Source of the DNA: Tupaia tana
Taxonomy: Eukaryota > Chordata > Mammalia > Scandentia > Tupaiidae
Assembly (NCBI GenBank): GCA_026018925.1
Contig: JAKSZU010000009.1
Span: forward strand, 84,251,407 to 84,315,406
DNA: 64,000 bases
Reading direction: 5' to 3'
The notes beneath the pieces were generated by a model, which was given only the letters and a program-made list of their open reading frames with translations, was not told the DNA's origin and did not search any database. Made by a program: the position numbers and the translations under genes. Shown piece by piece: positions 21,509 to 32,143 of this stretch. Numbering within the stretch: the first letter of the stretch is position 1; every line of letters begins with the position of its first letter.

Positions 21509-21690
21509 GGACAAGCAGGTGTTGTGGTGGTTAAGGTGCTGGACACTCCCACTGGCTGACCATGGTTTGAGTCCCGAACATGGTGGCTTGCTTTCTCACT
21601 TTCCCCCCTCTCTCTCTTTCTCTCTTTCTCTGGTCAAATTAAAATAAATGAATAAGTAAATAAAATTAAATAAATAATTATTTAAAAAAA
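21509..21690 (+). mobile_element. SINE, type B
   Basis: GGGACAAGCAGGTGTTGTGG head, CT-rich body, GGTCAAATTAAAATAAATG and an AT-rich tail. Confidence 0.85.
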
Positions 21691-21747
21691 GATTACTATT
21701 CTGCACTACTGTATCACATTTTTCTGGCCACAGAACCTATGTTTTCT

Positions 21748-21781
21748 AAAGTTTATTTTATGCATGATATTGTATGTGCAT

Positions 21782-21813
<32 letters not shown>

Positions 21814-22003
21814 AGTACCCTCAAGAGGGTCTTATCATGACATGATTCCCCCTCCCCAATCATCCAGGATCCTGGGTACCCACACACGCCTGCCCAGACA
21901 TGTTTTCAAGCCAACCTGTTGATCTGATCCTATGGTTTCCATGTGTTTTCCAGTACTGTAGGTACTGCAGTTCAGTTGCTATTTATTATACCACCAAGCT
22001 GGG
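21748..22003 (-). mobile_element. Ancient SINE, type D, with GA repeat
   Basis: GTTTATTTTATGCATGATAT, (GA)n at 21783-21812, CATCCAGGATCCTGGG and the terminal ACCACCAAGCTGGGCC. Confidence 0.6.
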
Positions 22004-22009
22004 CCACAG

Positions 22010-23755
22010 AACCTACACATTTAATTCCTTATACTTTTTTTTTTTTTCAATTATACTTCCTTACTACTGTTCAAATTTACATTCTATCATTCATTCCCAT
22101 GATTCTTATTGCTGTACCTGGTAATTGGTTACATTGGTTAGAACAGATTCTAGTATGCTTTGTAAATTTCATGAGTCCTCTGTATTATAGCACACATTCT
22201 GTAATTTTCAAATATTTTTCAAAATCAGCTGTATCATGGTACGTAATTATTACCTCTAGTTTCTCAGCCAGCACTATAGATATTTTGGACTGGACAATTC
22301 TTTTTTTCTTTTTTTTTTCTTGTGGGACTGTCTTGTGAAATGTAGGATGTTTACTCACATTCCTGGCCTCTGCACCCTAGATATAAGTAGCACTTACCTC
22401 TTCAAATTACAAATAAAATTGTCTCCAGACATTGCCGAATGTCCTCTAGAGGACAATACTACTCCAGTAAAGAATCACTTACTTAGCTCTAGAATCATCT
22501 AATGCTACCTTTGTATTAAATCAACAGAAAATAACTGTAGCAACATTTTTCAGCTTACTCTTCTTCAGGAATAACCACACCAAGGATAAAGCAAAAGTAC
22601 CATCCCTGTATTTTGAATCACTTTAATAAAGTTGGTAAAATTGGAATCCAGGAAAGGGATTTGAAGTCATTATAAAATTTTTCACTTGGAAGGCAATGGG
22701 AAGAACAGAGCACTTGAAGTCATTCATTTGTGCCTCACTGTGCACATTTTCAAGAATTCTCTAAGATATATATTAGAAATGGAATTACTGGTCCATAGAA
22801 TAGAAATAGCTATTTTAAAATAATAGAAGCACTATTTTATATTCTAACAGGTGTTACATACTGAAAGTAAAGATTCAGAAAGAGATTAAGTTTGTATGTG
22901 TTTTATGGAAGAGTTGGCTTTTATTTGGGATTGGTGCCTTAGAAATCAGGCATGTATACTTATTTAAAGAACAGTTCCATTAAAACATTGATTGCCTACT
23001 GTGTGCCCAGCACAACTAACATATCAGAAACAGAATACTGAGGTGGGTGGACTACTAGCTGATCCAGAATGGTCTTTCTTATCTTCTTATTCAGTCAGAA
23101 GGGAAGACTGTCTACAGGACAAGCTCAATATATCAGGCAAAACTTTACAAAATATGTTTATCAGATTAATTACTTCTTTATTTGAATAGCCCTAGTCTAG
23201 AAGGTTCATCATATACTTTCATCCTCTCTGAACCTCACAATTTTAAAGACAATTGTTGGTCAATTATAGCTAAGGTCACTGAAAGTTAACATTTTTATGT
23301 TATAATCCTTTTCTAAAATGGATAAGGCGTGTGATTTTGTAAAGGGAAGGTATACTCTAACTAATCCACTATTAAGCTAGGGAAAAGACACATTCAATTG
23401 AAGGACAAAATCAAAATAAGAATTTATGAAAAAAAATTCAACTATGAGAAGCCACTCTTATGGCCACTCTTAGCCACAATTTATTCAAATGGTATTTATA
23501 AAACTTTAACAGAACTTTTCACTGAGGTGATCATTTTGATCACAACATGTCTCAAATTCCATATTTGTTTTAAAAAAACTTAAAATTCAAATCAATAATG
23601 ATTGTTTATCTCAGTTACCTGAAAACTAAACAGTAATTTCTATGGAGCTGAATTCAGCTGAATCATTGCTAAGTCAGGTACTAAGCTGAAGCTTAATCAG
23701 AATGAAGCAATGATCTAAACTATACAAAAATTAATAACCTTCTATTTCCTCTTTA
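22010..23755. other. Long unassigned stretch
   Basis: About 1.7 kb with no young SINE. A short L1-like phrase (GAAATGGAATTACTGG near 22778) suggests old LINE debris. Open frames of 60-131 codons (for example 21943-22338) have no homology I recognise. Confidence 0.35.
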
Positions 23756-23762
23756 CTTTCAG

Positions 23763-23831
23763 ATTTAATACATTGTAAAAGAAATTATCCAGTACTTCAC
23801 ATCTATCTAACTGAAGTTCTACGAACTGGAG
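23763..23831 (+). CDS. Candidate internal exon (69 bp)
   Basis: A strong acceptor (CCTCTTTACTTTCAG, ending 23762) and a consensus donor (GGAG then GTAAGATAC at 23832) bracket 69 bp. One frame is open throughout (after two bases: LIHCKRNYPVLH to LTEVLRTG), giving a symmetrical phase-1 exon; the other two frames have stops. The plus strand is the direction of transcription expected rightward from the 12.4 kb CpG region. I do not recognise the peptide. A frame this short is often open by chance, so the case rests on the splice sites. Confidence 0.28.
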
Positions 23832-23949
23832 GTAAGATACAAAGTATACAGAGACATAAATTTATAAATTTGGTTATCAAACTTACAGAATGGTACAATC
23901 ACCGTGGTATCCCCTAGTAAACAATTTTGGTTGCCACATAGATTGTTTT

Positions 23950-24155
23950 TATATGTATGCCTAAAGGATAGGAATACACTCAATCAGAAAAGTACTTGCA
24001 CATCCATGTTTCTTGCAGCATAGTTCACAATTGCTAATATGTAGAACCAACGCAAATGTCCATAAGCAGATGAATGGGTTGAAAAAGTCTGGTAAATATA
24101 CACTATGGAATACTACACAGCCATTAAAAAAATAAATAAATAAAAAATAACACTC
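23950..24155 (+). mobile_element. L1 ORF2 C-terminal fragment, left part
   Basis: CAATTGCTAATATGTAGAAC, then ACACTATGGAATACTACACA and GCCATTAAAAAAA are the sense strand of the L1 ORF2 end. A SINE at 24156-24416 interrupts the copy. Confidence 0.8.
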
Positions 24156-24416
24156 GGGACCAGCAGATGGTGAAATGGTTGTGTCGCTGGACTCCCACAT
24201 AGTCAACCACGGTCCAAGTCTCAGACCCTGCAGCTTAAACTCATGTTGGACGCCTGTGCATGTGTGCCCAAAATCCCAAGAGGAGAATGAAGGAGAAGAG
24301 ACTTTTATATGGCCATCCCCCTGAGGGTGAGGTGATTTCTCATTTGCTCTCTCTCTGGCGAGCACACGCACTCTATAGCAAAAATCTCTCTCTCTCAAAA
24401 ACAAACAAAAAAACCA
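24156..24416 (+). mobile_element. SINE, type A, nested in L1
   Basis: GGGACCAGCAGATGGTGAAA to CTCTATAGCAAAAATCTC, tail AAACAAACAAAAAAA. It splits the L1 fragment. Confidence 0.88.
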
Positions 24417-24424
24417 ACAAGGCC

Positions 24425-24675
24425 CTGGCCCTGGCATGATAGAAAGTGGATGAATATGGAAGATTTTCTACTGAGTGAAGCAAGCTACACTACGAAAGAG
24501 AGACATTGTATGTACCACTTAGTATATACCAAATGTTCACACTCTATGACAGAAACAGAAATATTGGAAGGTATAATAGCAGGGAGAGCAACTATAGATA
24601 CTAGAGACAGTATAGGGGGATAATAGAGGGTGGGTAATAGATGGTAGGAGGAAAAACTGCATCTTGACTTTTCCA
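24425..24675 (+). mobile_element. L1 ORF2 end and 3'UTR, right part
   Basis: AAAGTGGATGAATATGGAAG continues the L1 interrupted at 24155. The 3'UTR follows with ATACTAGAGACAGTATAGGG, also seen at 40757-40776. Confidence 0.75.
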
Positions 24676-24719
24676 ATCAAACAAAAATCATAACACCTTA
24701 GAGATGCTAAAGCTTTTAA

Positions 24720-24845
24720 AGATCTAATCCATGGATTTCTTTTTACAGAGGAGGACACAGAGGTTCATAGTGCTGAAGCAGCTTGCTAAATCCTGCACAC
24801 AGAATTAGAGGTAATATTAGAATCTGGATCTCCTCCCTTCTAATC
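24720..24845 (+). mobile_element. MIR SINE fragment
   Basis: TTTTTACAGAGGAGGACACA, CAGCTTGCTAAATCC and AGAATCTGGATC follow MIR order. Confidence 0.6.
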
Positions 24846-24847
24846 TA

Positions 24848-24919
24848 TTGGGTTGTTGGAAAAGTCCTGGCGTATTTTTTTCTATGCAAAAATGTATCAT
24901 GACTCTTCTGACAACCCCA
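24848..24919. mobile_element. Mariner-like MITE, 72 bp
   Basis: Nearly the whole element is an inverted repeat: the left end TTGGGTTGTTGGAAAAGTC pairs with the reverse complement of the right end GACTCTTCTGACAACCCCA. TA dinucleotides flank it at 24846-24847 and 24920-24921, the target preference of mariner/Tc1 transposases. It has no coding capacity. A related copy is at 35141-35220. Confidence 0.8.
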
Positions 24920-24924
24920 TAGTT

Positions 24925-25680
24925 GTTTTTCCTTCTTATTTTTACTATTGCCTATATAATTTGAAGGTTGTTTAAAAGATGATAAACTGAGCAGATCTTA
25001 TCACCATCTTCTCATACACCAGAAATTCTCATTATTCCTGTTTCTTATATAATCTTGTTTTAATATTCACTAAAGGGAGTAACATATTACAGCTAGCACC
25101 TTTTTAGCATGAATTTGCTTACTGGAGCTAAAAGCTTCAAAATCTAGAGGAGATAGCTCACGGGCAAGTTTTGGTATAGAAAAGAAAAAGGTAATGTCTG
25201 GAATGTGCAGTAGTGCCCAATAAAAGCAAATCTGGAAGGGAAATTATAACTTGGTCTCTTTCTAGGAGTATAAGTGGGACAGAGAAAGAGAAGAATGGAA
25301 ATAGGAAAGTTGAGGTAGTAGCTTTGAATAAGACAAAGCTAATTTCCTTCACAAGTGTGAGATGAGGTAAGGTTTTAGGATAAAAAAATTAGCAAAAGCC
25401 AGTTGAAATAGCTGAAGATCTTTATTACAAGCACTATCTAAAAAAGTCCTACCTGTTTCCATTTTTTCTGTCAAGTCCTGTGGCAGCAGGTTCAGGGGGA
25501 TTGAAAAGGAATGTTTTACATAGAGATCTATAGCAGTATATGATTGACTATTTTTTTTCAAACTATACAAATAAATGTGGTTCAATTATATAGGGCTTAA
25601 TTCAGAAGAAACTATCCAAATAGCAAACTAGCCAAAATTTATGAATTTTAGACTGAACCTATATTTGGAGTAACTGGTTG
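24925..25680. other. Unassigned sequence
   Basis: No repeat recognised. TTGGTCTCTTTCTAG (acceptor-like, near 25264) and GATGAGGTAAGG (donor-like, near 25370) bracket a segment whose frames are all closed, so I do not call an exon. Confidence 0.35.
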
Positions 25681-25700
25681 CTATTAAAGAGCCAATTGTT

Positions 25701-25969
25701 GGGACCAGCAGTTAGCGTAATGGCTATATTGCTGGACTCCCACGTAGTCGACTGCGGTTCGAGTCCCGGACCTGGTGGCTTAAAACTCATGCTGGGCACA
25801 TGTGCATGCATGCCCAAAATCCCAAAAGGAGAATGGAGGAGAAGGGATTGTGGCATGGCCATCCCCCCAGGGGGTGATTTCTCGCTTTCTGTCTCTCTGT
25901 GTCTCTCTGTCTTTCTGGCGAGTGCATGCACCCTGTAGCAAAAACCTCTCCAAAAAAAAAAAAAAAAAA
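25701..25969 (+). mobile_element. SINE, type A, young
   Basis: GGGACCAGCAGTTAGCG to CCCTGTAGCAAAAACCTCTC, then poly(A). TSD AAAGAGCCAATTGTT at 25686-25700 against AAAGAGCCAGTAGTT at 25970-25984. Confidence 0.95.
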
Positions 25970-26157
25970 AAAGAGCCAGTAGTTGTATTTTTTTGTTTTC
26001 ATATTTTTTACTTGAATGTTACAAAGTAATGAACCATTGAATTTCTAATGATTATACAGGATTTGGTAGTTATGGAACTTAGAGGATCATATTTCAATTT
26101 TGGTCTTGAACATTGTAGAGTATACTTTATACTTAAAATTAAAAAGAATTATCCATT

Positions 26158-26343
26158 TAATTTTATTTATTATTATCATTATTTATTAATTGGCTATAGG
26201 GAATTTGTATTCACCAGAGAGAGAGAGAGGGAGAGAGAGAGAGAGAGAGGAAAAGTGAAAAACCAAGCCATCACATCTGGGACTCGAATTGTGGTCAGCT
26301 GTGTGGGAGTCCAGTGCCCCAACCCCATGCCAGCTGCTGGCCC
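26158..26343 (-). mobile_element. SINE, type B/C, with GA repeat
   Basis: TTATTATTATCATTATTTATT, GGCTATAGGGAATTTG, (GA)n at about 26216-26249 and a head ending AGCTGCTGGCCCC. Confidence 0.82.
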
Positions 26344-26591
26344 CATATACTTAAAATTTTGTAGGCTCAGAGAAGAAGTCTCAAGAATTATATTTCTAAA
26401 ATTTCAAAGTTTTTTTTCATTGTTTTATTTATAACTAGTAGTGTTTCTAATGCTAAGAATCTTACTGTTTCAGGAAACTTGCCTGATACAGAATAAGTAT
26501 TCTGCATATTTTCTTGTAAGAAAATATTAGAAACATCCACTGCATACATTTCTATGGCTTAGTTTTTATTTTTAAACTTTGTGAAAGAAGC

Positions 26592-26894
26592 AGGTCTAGC
26601 TCTGTAGTCTGGTGGTTGGAGGAGTTAAATCCCACATGACCAATCATGGTTTAAAATTGATCCCTGGTGGCTTGAAAAACATAATGAGCACATGTACATG
26701 TGTGTGCCCAAAATTTTGATAAGATGGAGAAATGGAAAAGGGATTGTGGGATGATTATGACTATGCCCCATTGCGGCGTGCTATCTTCCTTTCCCTTTCT
26801 TCCCCTCTGTTTGTCTCTGGATAACACACATGCCATCTGGCAATCAAAAAAAAAAAAGAAAGAAAAAAAGAAAAAGAAAGAAAAAAAGAAAAAG
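26592..26894 (+). mobile_element. SINE, type C
   Basis: Head with TAAATCCCACATGACC, body with AAAAGGGATTGTGGG, end CATCTGGCAATC and a long A/G tail. Confidence 0.75.
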
Positions 26895-27107
26895 CTTGTG
26901 AAAGAAACATTAAATTTATGAGATTTTATATATCCATTAAAGCAATCTAAGGCTAGCACTCCTAGAGATATTACTAGCAATTAAATTATGATTTTAAATA
27001 GTGTGGCTTTAGAATTTTAGATTTGTTTTTTATTATCCTGACTGCCAATTGTGACTTTCAGCAAGATAATTACTTCAACTATAAAATGAGGATAGTAATA
27101 CATTCTT

Positions 27108-27365
27108 TTTTTTTTTTTTTTGAGAGGTTTTTGCTATAGGGTACATGAGCTCGCTGGAATGATAGACAGAGAGGCAGAAAGCGAGAAATCACCACCCAGG
27201 GGGAATGGCCACGCCACAATCCCTTCTCCTCCTTTCTCCTCTCAGGCTCTTGGGCACGCACACACACGCGCCTGGTGTGAGTTTAAGCCACCAGGTTCAG
27301 GACTCGAACTGCAGTCAACAACATGGGAGTCCAGCGACATAGCCATCACACTAACTGCTGGTCCC
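27108..27365 (-). mobile_element. SINE, type A, young
   Basis: Poly(T), GAGAGGTTTTTGCTATAGGG, head ending ACTGCTGGTCCC. TSD AGTAATACATTCTT at 27094-27107 and 27366-27379, exact. Confidence 0.96.
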
Positions 27366-27501
27366 AGTAATACATTCTTCATATAGTTGTCATAAGGGTT
27401 AAATGAGATAATATATTTAAATTATTTAACAGACTAAAAAAACACATTAATATTCAGTAAAAATTAGAAGTCTTTTGTTGTTGTTGTTAAAAGTACCAGC
27501 A

Positions 27502-27760
27502 GGGCCAGTGGATTGCCTAACGGTTACATTGCTTGACTCCCATGTGGTCGACCACGGTCTGAGTCCTGGACCCAGCGACTTAAGACTCACGCCGGGTGTG
27601 TGTGTGTGCATGCCCAAGATCCCAAGTAGAGAATGGAGAAGAGGGGATTGTGACATGGCCATCCCCCCAGGGGTGATTTATTGCTTTCTTTCTCTCTGTC
27701 GCTCTCTCTGTCTCTCTGGTGAATGCACGCACCCTATAGCAAAAATCTCTAAAAAACAAA
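27502..27760 (+). mobile_element. SINE, type A
   Basis: GGGCCAGTGGATTGCCTAAC to CCCTATAGCAAAAATCTC. TSD AAAAGTACCAGCA at 27489-27501 against AAAAGTAGCAGCA at 27761-27773. Confidence 0.92.
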
Positions 27761-27835
27761 AAAAGTAGCAGCACCAGCAATAGAATAATTGTAAGAGTAG
27801 TAGTAGTTTTGCTTATCACCATACTTTTTATTTTG

Positions 27836-28072
27836 GTTAGAGATTTTTGCTATAGGGTGTATGCACTTGCCAGGGAGGCAGAGAGAGAGAACGAGAAATT
27901 ACCCTCCAGGAGGATGGCCACATCGCAATCCATTTTCATCCATTCTCCTATTGGGATTTTGGGCACACACACACATGTGCCCAGTGTGAGTTTTAAGCCA
28001 CTGGGTCTGGGACTCTGTAGACATCAACATGGTAGTCTAACACCTTAACCACTATGATACCTGTTGGCCCTG
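27836..28072 (-). mobile_element. SINE, type A, older
   Basis: GAGATTTTTGCTATAGGGTG to a head ending GATACCTGTTGGCCC. A head segment is deleted after GGGACTCTGTAG. Confidence 0.82.
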
Positions 28073-28074
28073 TC

Positions 28075-28425
28075 GCCATATTTTATTTCAAAGTAGATGT
28101 CAACTCTCGGCAAGCTTTATTCAACTGATTAGTTTATGAGTCTCACTTGTGCTACTTTCTCATGGTACGTTAAGAAAAGCTGAAAGTATTGTCTGCGTCA
28201 TTATATATAATATTAAATAGGTTGCTCCAGTGTAGAATGTGTGTGTGTTTGTTCAATTACTATGAAATCTATTCCACAAATGTATCATGAAGTCTTAATT
28301 ATATAAATCAGATGATAAAATAAGTATTATTATTATTGTGAAAACAGTAAAATATCTCATTTCTCTAGTACTTTGTCTTTACTATAGATCTTAATATCAT
28401 TTAGTACATAAACCACTTTTACAAT
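28075..28425. other. Unassigned sequence
   Basis: No repeat recognised; a short GT run lies at about 28239-28250. Confidence 0.35.
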
Positions 28426-28437
28426 TTTGCCTTTTGG

Positions 28438-28710
28438 GGATGAGCAGTTAGTGTAATGGCTATGTCGCTGGACTCCCATGTAGTCGACCACAGTTCGAGT
28501 CCTGGACCAGTGGCTTAAACTCACACTGGGCGTGTGTGTGTGTGTGTGTGTGTGTGTGCCCAATATCCCAAGAGGAGAATGGAGGAGAAGGGATTGCAGC
28601 GTGGCCATCCTCCTGGGGGGTGATTTCTCGCTTTCTATCTCTCTGTCACTCCCTGTCTTTCTGGCGAACGCACACTCCGTATAGCAAAAACCTCTCAAAA
28701 AAAAAAAAAA
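28438..28710 (+). mobile_element. SINE, type A, with (GT)n
   Basis: Head GGGGATGAGCAGTTAGTG; a (GT)n run of about 13 units (28532-28557) replaces the GTGTGCGTGC of the body. TSD TGCCTTTTG at 28429-28437 and 28711-28719. Confidence 0.93.
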
Positions 28711-28766
28711 TGCCTTTTGTATTGCAATGTATTTAAAGTAGTAACACTTTCTCCAAAAAGTAAAAA

Positions 28767-29060
28767 AGGGACTGGTTTCATGGCCTAATATGTAAGATAG
28801 TGGGATCCCATAATAGTAAACTGTGTGGTTTGAATCCCAGACCTTGGCAATCTGAGAAACATGCAGAGGGTTTGTGTGGGTGCCCAAAATCCTGAAAGGA
28901 GGAAGAGATGGAGTAGAAGTTGTGGTGTGACTATTTCTCATAGGGGAGGCATTCTCTTTTGCCTTTCTCTCTGCCTCTCTGTCTCTCTCTGGTGAGTATG
29001 TATACCCTCTAGCCAAAAAAACAAAGAAAGAAATAAAGAAAAAGAAAAGAAAGAAAGAAT
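28767..29060 (+). mobile_element. SINE, type C
   Basis: GGGACTGGTTTCATGGCC head with GGGATCCCATAATAG, body GGAGGAAGAGATGGAG, end CCCTCTAGCC and an A/G-rich tail. Confidence 0.78.
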
Positions 29061-29064
29061 AATT

Positions 29065-29430
29065 TTACTATTATAAAAATAAGTTATGGAAAGTTCATGC
29101 AATTTGTATACTGTATCTAAAATGCACACCTTTAATACAGAACTTGCCCAAAGGCAGAAGTGATACTCTCATGACAATCAAGGTTAATTTGTGAATTTAG
29201 TGGCAGAAGTCTGATTTCAAAGAGTAAAATAAGAAAGTAAGTCAAATTAAGAGAAAAAAATTGGTTTGGCTATAGTTTATTATTTCACTTTTTAAATAAG
29301 GACTTTCACAGTTATCCTTTATTTCACAGAAGGCACTAGAGCTAAATGTTGTGAAAGTAGCATATAACAGATAAACATAATTTTTAAAACAAGAAGTCAT
29401 ATATTCTGTTTGAGTATTAGGAAAAGGGAA
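29065..29430. other. Unassigned sequence
   Basis: AT-rich; nothing recognised. Confidence 0.35.
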
Positions 29431-29439
29431 AGACAATTA

Positions 29440-29600
29440 ATGTTTTACTAAATGCTCACTGTACATTTTTTTTTGTTTAATCATCACATAGCCATATTAC
29501 CCCCAACTTATAGATGAGATAAATAAAGTTCAAAGAGTAACTTATTCATGGTAACATAGTTTATAATTTAGAAATATTCATATTAAAGTCTAGGTATGTT
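29440..29600 (+). mobile_element. MIR SINE fragment
   Basis: TTTAATCATCACATAGCC, CAACTTATAGATGAGATAAA and AAGAGTAACTTATTCATGG match MIR core landmarks. Confidence 0.6.
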
Positions 29601-29650
29601 AAAATTCCAAGATTATCATATTTTCTTTGTACTATATAATGCTGCCTTTT

Positions 29651-29870
29651 AAAAAAATTTACCAAAGGGCACATGCATTTGCCACAGAGAGATAGAAGAA
29701 GGAGTAAGCACCCCCTAATCAAATGTGGTCACATTGTGATCCCTTTGCCTCCACTTCTCCATTCTGTTGGGATTTAGGGCTCAAACCACCAGGACTGGGA
29801 TTTGGACCATACAGCTGGCTATATAGGATCCAGTTCCCTTAACTGCTAGACTGTGGGGCTGACCCTACAG
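29651..29870 (-). mobile_element. SINE, type C
   Basis: CCAAAGGGCACATGCATTTG, then head ATATAGGATCCAGTTCCC ending TGTGGGGCTGACCC. Confidence 0.75.
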
Positions 29871-29894
29871 TGCTATTTTCATTATTTATTGAAG

Positions 29895-30120
29895 GCTCTA
29901 TAACATTTGAGGTATAATGCTGGGCACTTTTCATAATATAGTTTCTCATTTTAATTTTCATAGCATTAATATGAGATAGAAATTATGTACATTTTATAAA
30001 GAAAAGTCATGTGACTTTAAAAATCTACATAATTTACACATAATTGCACAGCCATTAAATGGCAGAATTGGAGTTTGAATCTATATCAATCTAGTAATTC
30101 TAGAGCTTAATATAGATTAT
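29895..30120 (+). mobile_element. MIR SINE
   Basis: TGCTGGGCACTTTTCATAAT, TAATATGAGATAGAAATTAT and AATGGCAGAATTGGAGTTTG retain MIR order over about 220 bp. Confidence 0.6.
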
Positions 30121-30124
30121 ACCT

Positions 30125-31200
30125 TTTAACCAAGATAGCTAATGAGAAATGACCGTGATCCAGAAGTTCTTCATGTGTTGCTAATCTTAATGTAACACAA
30201 TCCTTTATACTACGATTTTTAAGACTTATCATACATTAACAGTTCAATTGTGATTAGAATTATTGAATATATTCCTTAATTCATTTTGACGTAATACAGA
30301 GGTTAATGATACCTTATGAAAAAATGGTTCCAGAAGAACTCTTAAATATATAAGCAGGTTCTTTTGATTTATAAAATATAAATTAATTTTAAAGGTTATT
30401 CAATATTTTCAGTCTTATTTATTTTGTTACACATAGTAACCTAGGTGTCTTTGTATACAATGTAATGCCTGTTGAAACACCCATGATGTAAGCCCAGTAT
30501 AAAAGTAAGAGAGAATAAGAGAGGGAGAAATTTTCTAATATTCTTCTTGTCCTTATACTTTGAAATCATAGAATAGAAAAGGATAAAAGCACATCTAAGA
30601 AAATATAAATTCTGTCAAGATTCTCTTGTTTTGATCATTGGGGATTTTCAAAGCCAGTAGAAACTTCTAGACTCCCCTTATAAATGCCAGAATACATGTA
30701 ATGCTCTGATACATATGTAGACTGTTAGGCTTTCTGGCTTCTGTATCTACTTGTTATTGTTGCATTGCACCAACATTTCTCTACCCAGTAATTTAATTTT
30801 GAAGTATAAAAAAAAAAGTTCAAGATTAGATGATTATTGTGGTATGTATGATTTTTCTGACATCCTATATTTGCTGATATGATTACAGATATGATTATAA
30901 CAGCTAATAACAATAGCAGCTAAAAAAGGATTCCTAGACTATATGGCAGCTTGCGTAATTAGTTTTATTGACCATTGTTGCCTTTTACTATAGATTGCTT
31001 TTAAAGAGTTGTAGTGAAGGGTTGAGAATAGCAAAGATTTGCAGGATACACTTGATAAAATAAGGCTGACCTAAAAAAAGGAAAGAAAAGAAAAATAAAT
31101 AGAATGGGAAGTGTATTTTATTCCCATTTTGTTTCAGTTACAGGTGCCTAAGATCATTTCAAAGTGGCAAAGAAGTTGTAAAGATTGATAGTGTTTGAAG
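30125..31200. other. Long unassigned stretch
   Basis: About 1.1 kb of AT-rich DNA without SINEs, an L1 match or a credible exon. Confidence 0.4.
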
Positions 31201-31204
31201 AAAT

Positions 31205-31445
31205 TAAATGTTTTAAAATTTTTTTTGTTTGTTTACATTTTTTTTAATACATTCAATTACATTATTTAGCTTACAAGGTGATCATTTCAATATATGAACA
31301 TTTCTCCCCGGTCTAGTTGATCAAAATATAACAACACTGCCTCCCTGTCTCAACAATGTTGTCTTCGTATCCCTCCTCTAAATGTTCTTCCCCAGGCCCC
31401 ACTCCTCCACACACCCCACATCTGGCATTCACATTCAAATGGAAA
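31205..31445 (-). mobile_element. L1 3'-terminal fragment
   Basis: TACATTCAATTACATTATTT then GCTTACAAGGTGATC matches the 3' end of the L1 at 60440-60690 (ATTATTTAGCTTACAAAG). Same subfamily, 5'-truncated. Confidence 0.72.
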
Positions 31446-31559
31446 TAAAAGAATCCACTTACTATTAACAATAATAAAGATAAGGACATAGAATGGAGAA
31501 CAACAAAATTTCAAAAGTAGTTATGAGTTGTTTTGAGGAGAGTTTCTCCTTTTCTTTGT

Positions 31560-31920
31560 GAAATTATCTATTGTAATTTTAATTGATATACAACAATTGC
31601 ATGTATATATTAGGTACAGTGTGGTTTTTCAGTATAATGTGTAGGGATCAAATCAGGGCAATAACTGTATCTACCATATCATACATTTATCATTACTTTC
31701 TATAATGACTATATGTTCTCACTCATTAGTGGAAGCTAAAAGATTTGATCACATAGCAGTAGAGAGTAAAACAGTAAATACCAGAATCTGAAAAGGGGAG
31801 GGGTAGAAGAGGAAAGGAGAAAAAGAGAACTTGTTTAGAATATACAAGAATGCATGTAGATAAGTGAAATGAGTTCTAGAGTACTGTAGTATGGTAGAAC
31901 AACTATAATTGGTAGCTATG
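31560..31920 (+). mobile_element. Older L1 3'UTR fragment
   Basis: TCTCACTCATTAGTGGAAGC, then GATTTGATCACATAGCAG and TACCAGAATCTGAAAAGGGG match the sense 3' region of ancient eutherian L1 (L1M-type). Confidence 0.6.
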
Positions 31921-32143
31921 AGATTTTACCCATAGAGCAGGATGGAAATCAAAACAGAAAAACATCAAAGTTATAAATACTGAAGCTAAAAAGAAAGAAA
32001 GAAACAAACAAAAAACCCATAATATTGTAAAAGCATGAACAGTCTTAAATCTAGAGTGAAAAATGGAAAATCCAAGGTTCTTGAAGAGAAAGTTATAGGA
32101 ATATAGTTGCATATAATTTACTGAACCTGAGACTTGGTTTTCT

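Noticed and set aside
25264..25372. Acceptor TTGGTCTCTTTCTAG and donor GATGAGGTAAGG bracketing a possible plus-strand exon
   Set aside because: All three frames contain stops, including a TGA just before the donor; it is not supported as coding.
28532..28557. Regularly spaced repeats considered as arrays of interest (GT, CA, GA, TTTA, GAAA tracts)
   Set aside because: They are ordinary microsatellites grown from SINE tails or bodies; there are no spacers and no CRISPR-like structure.
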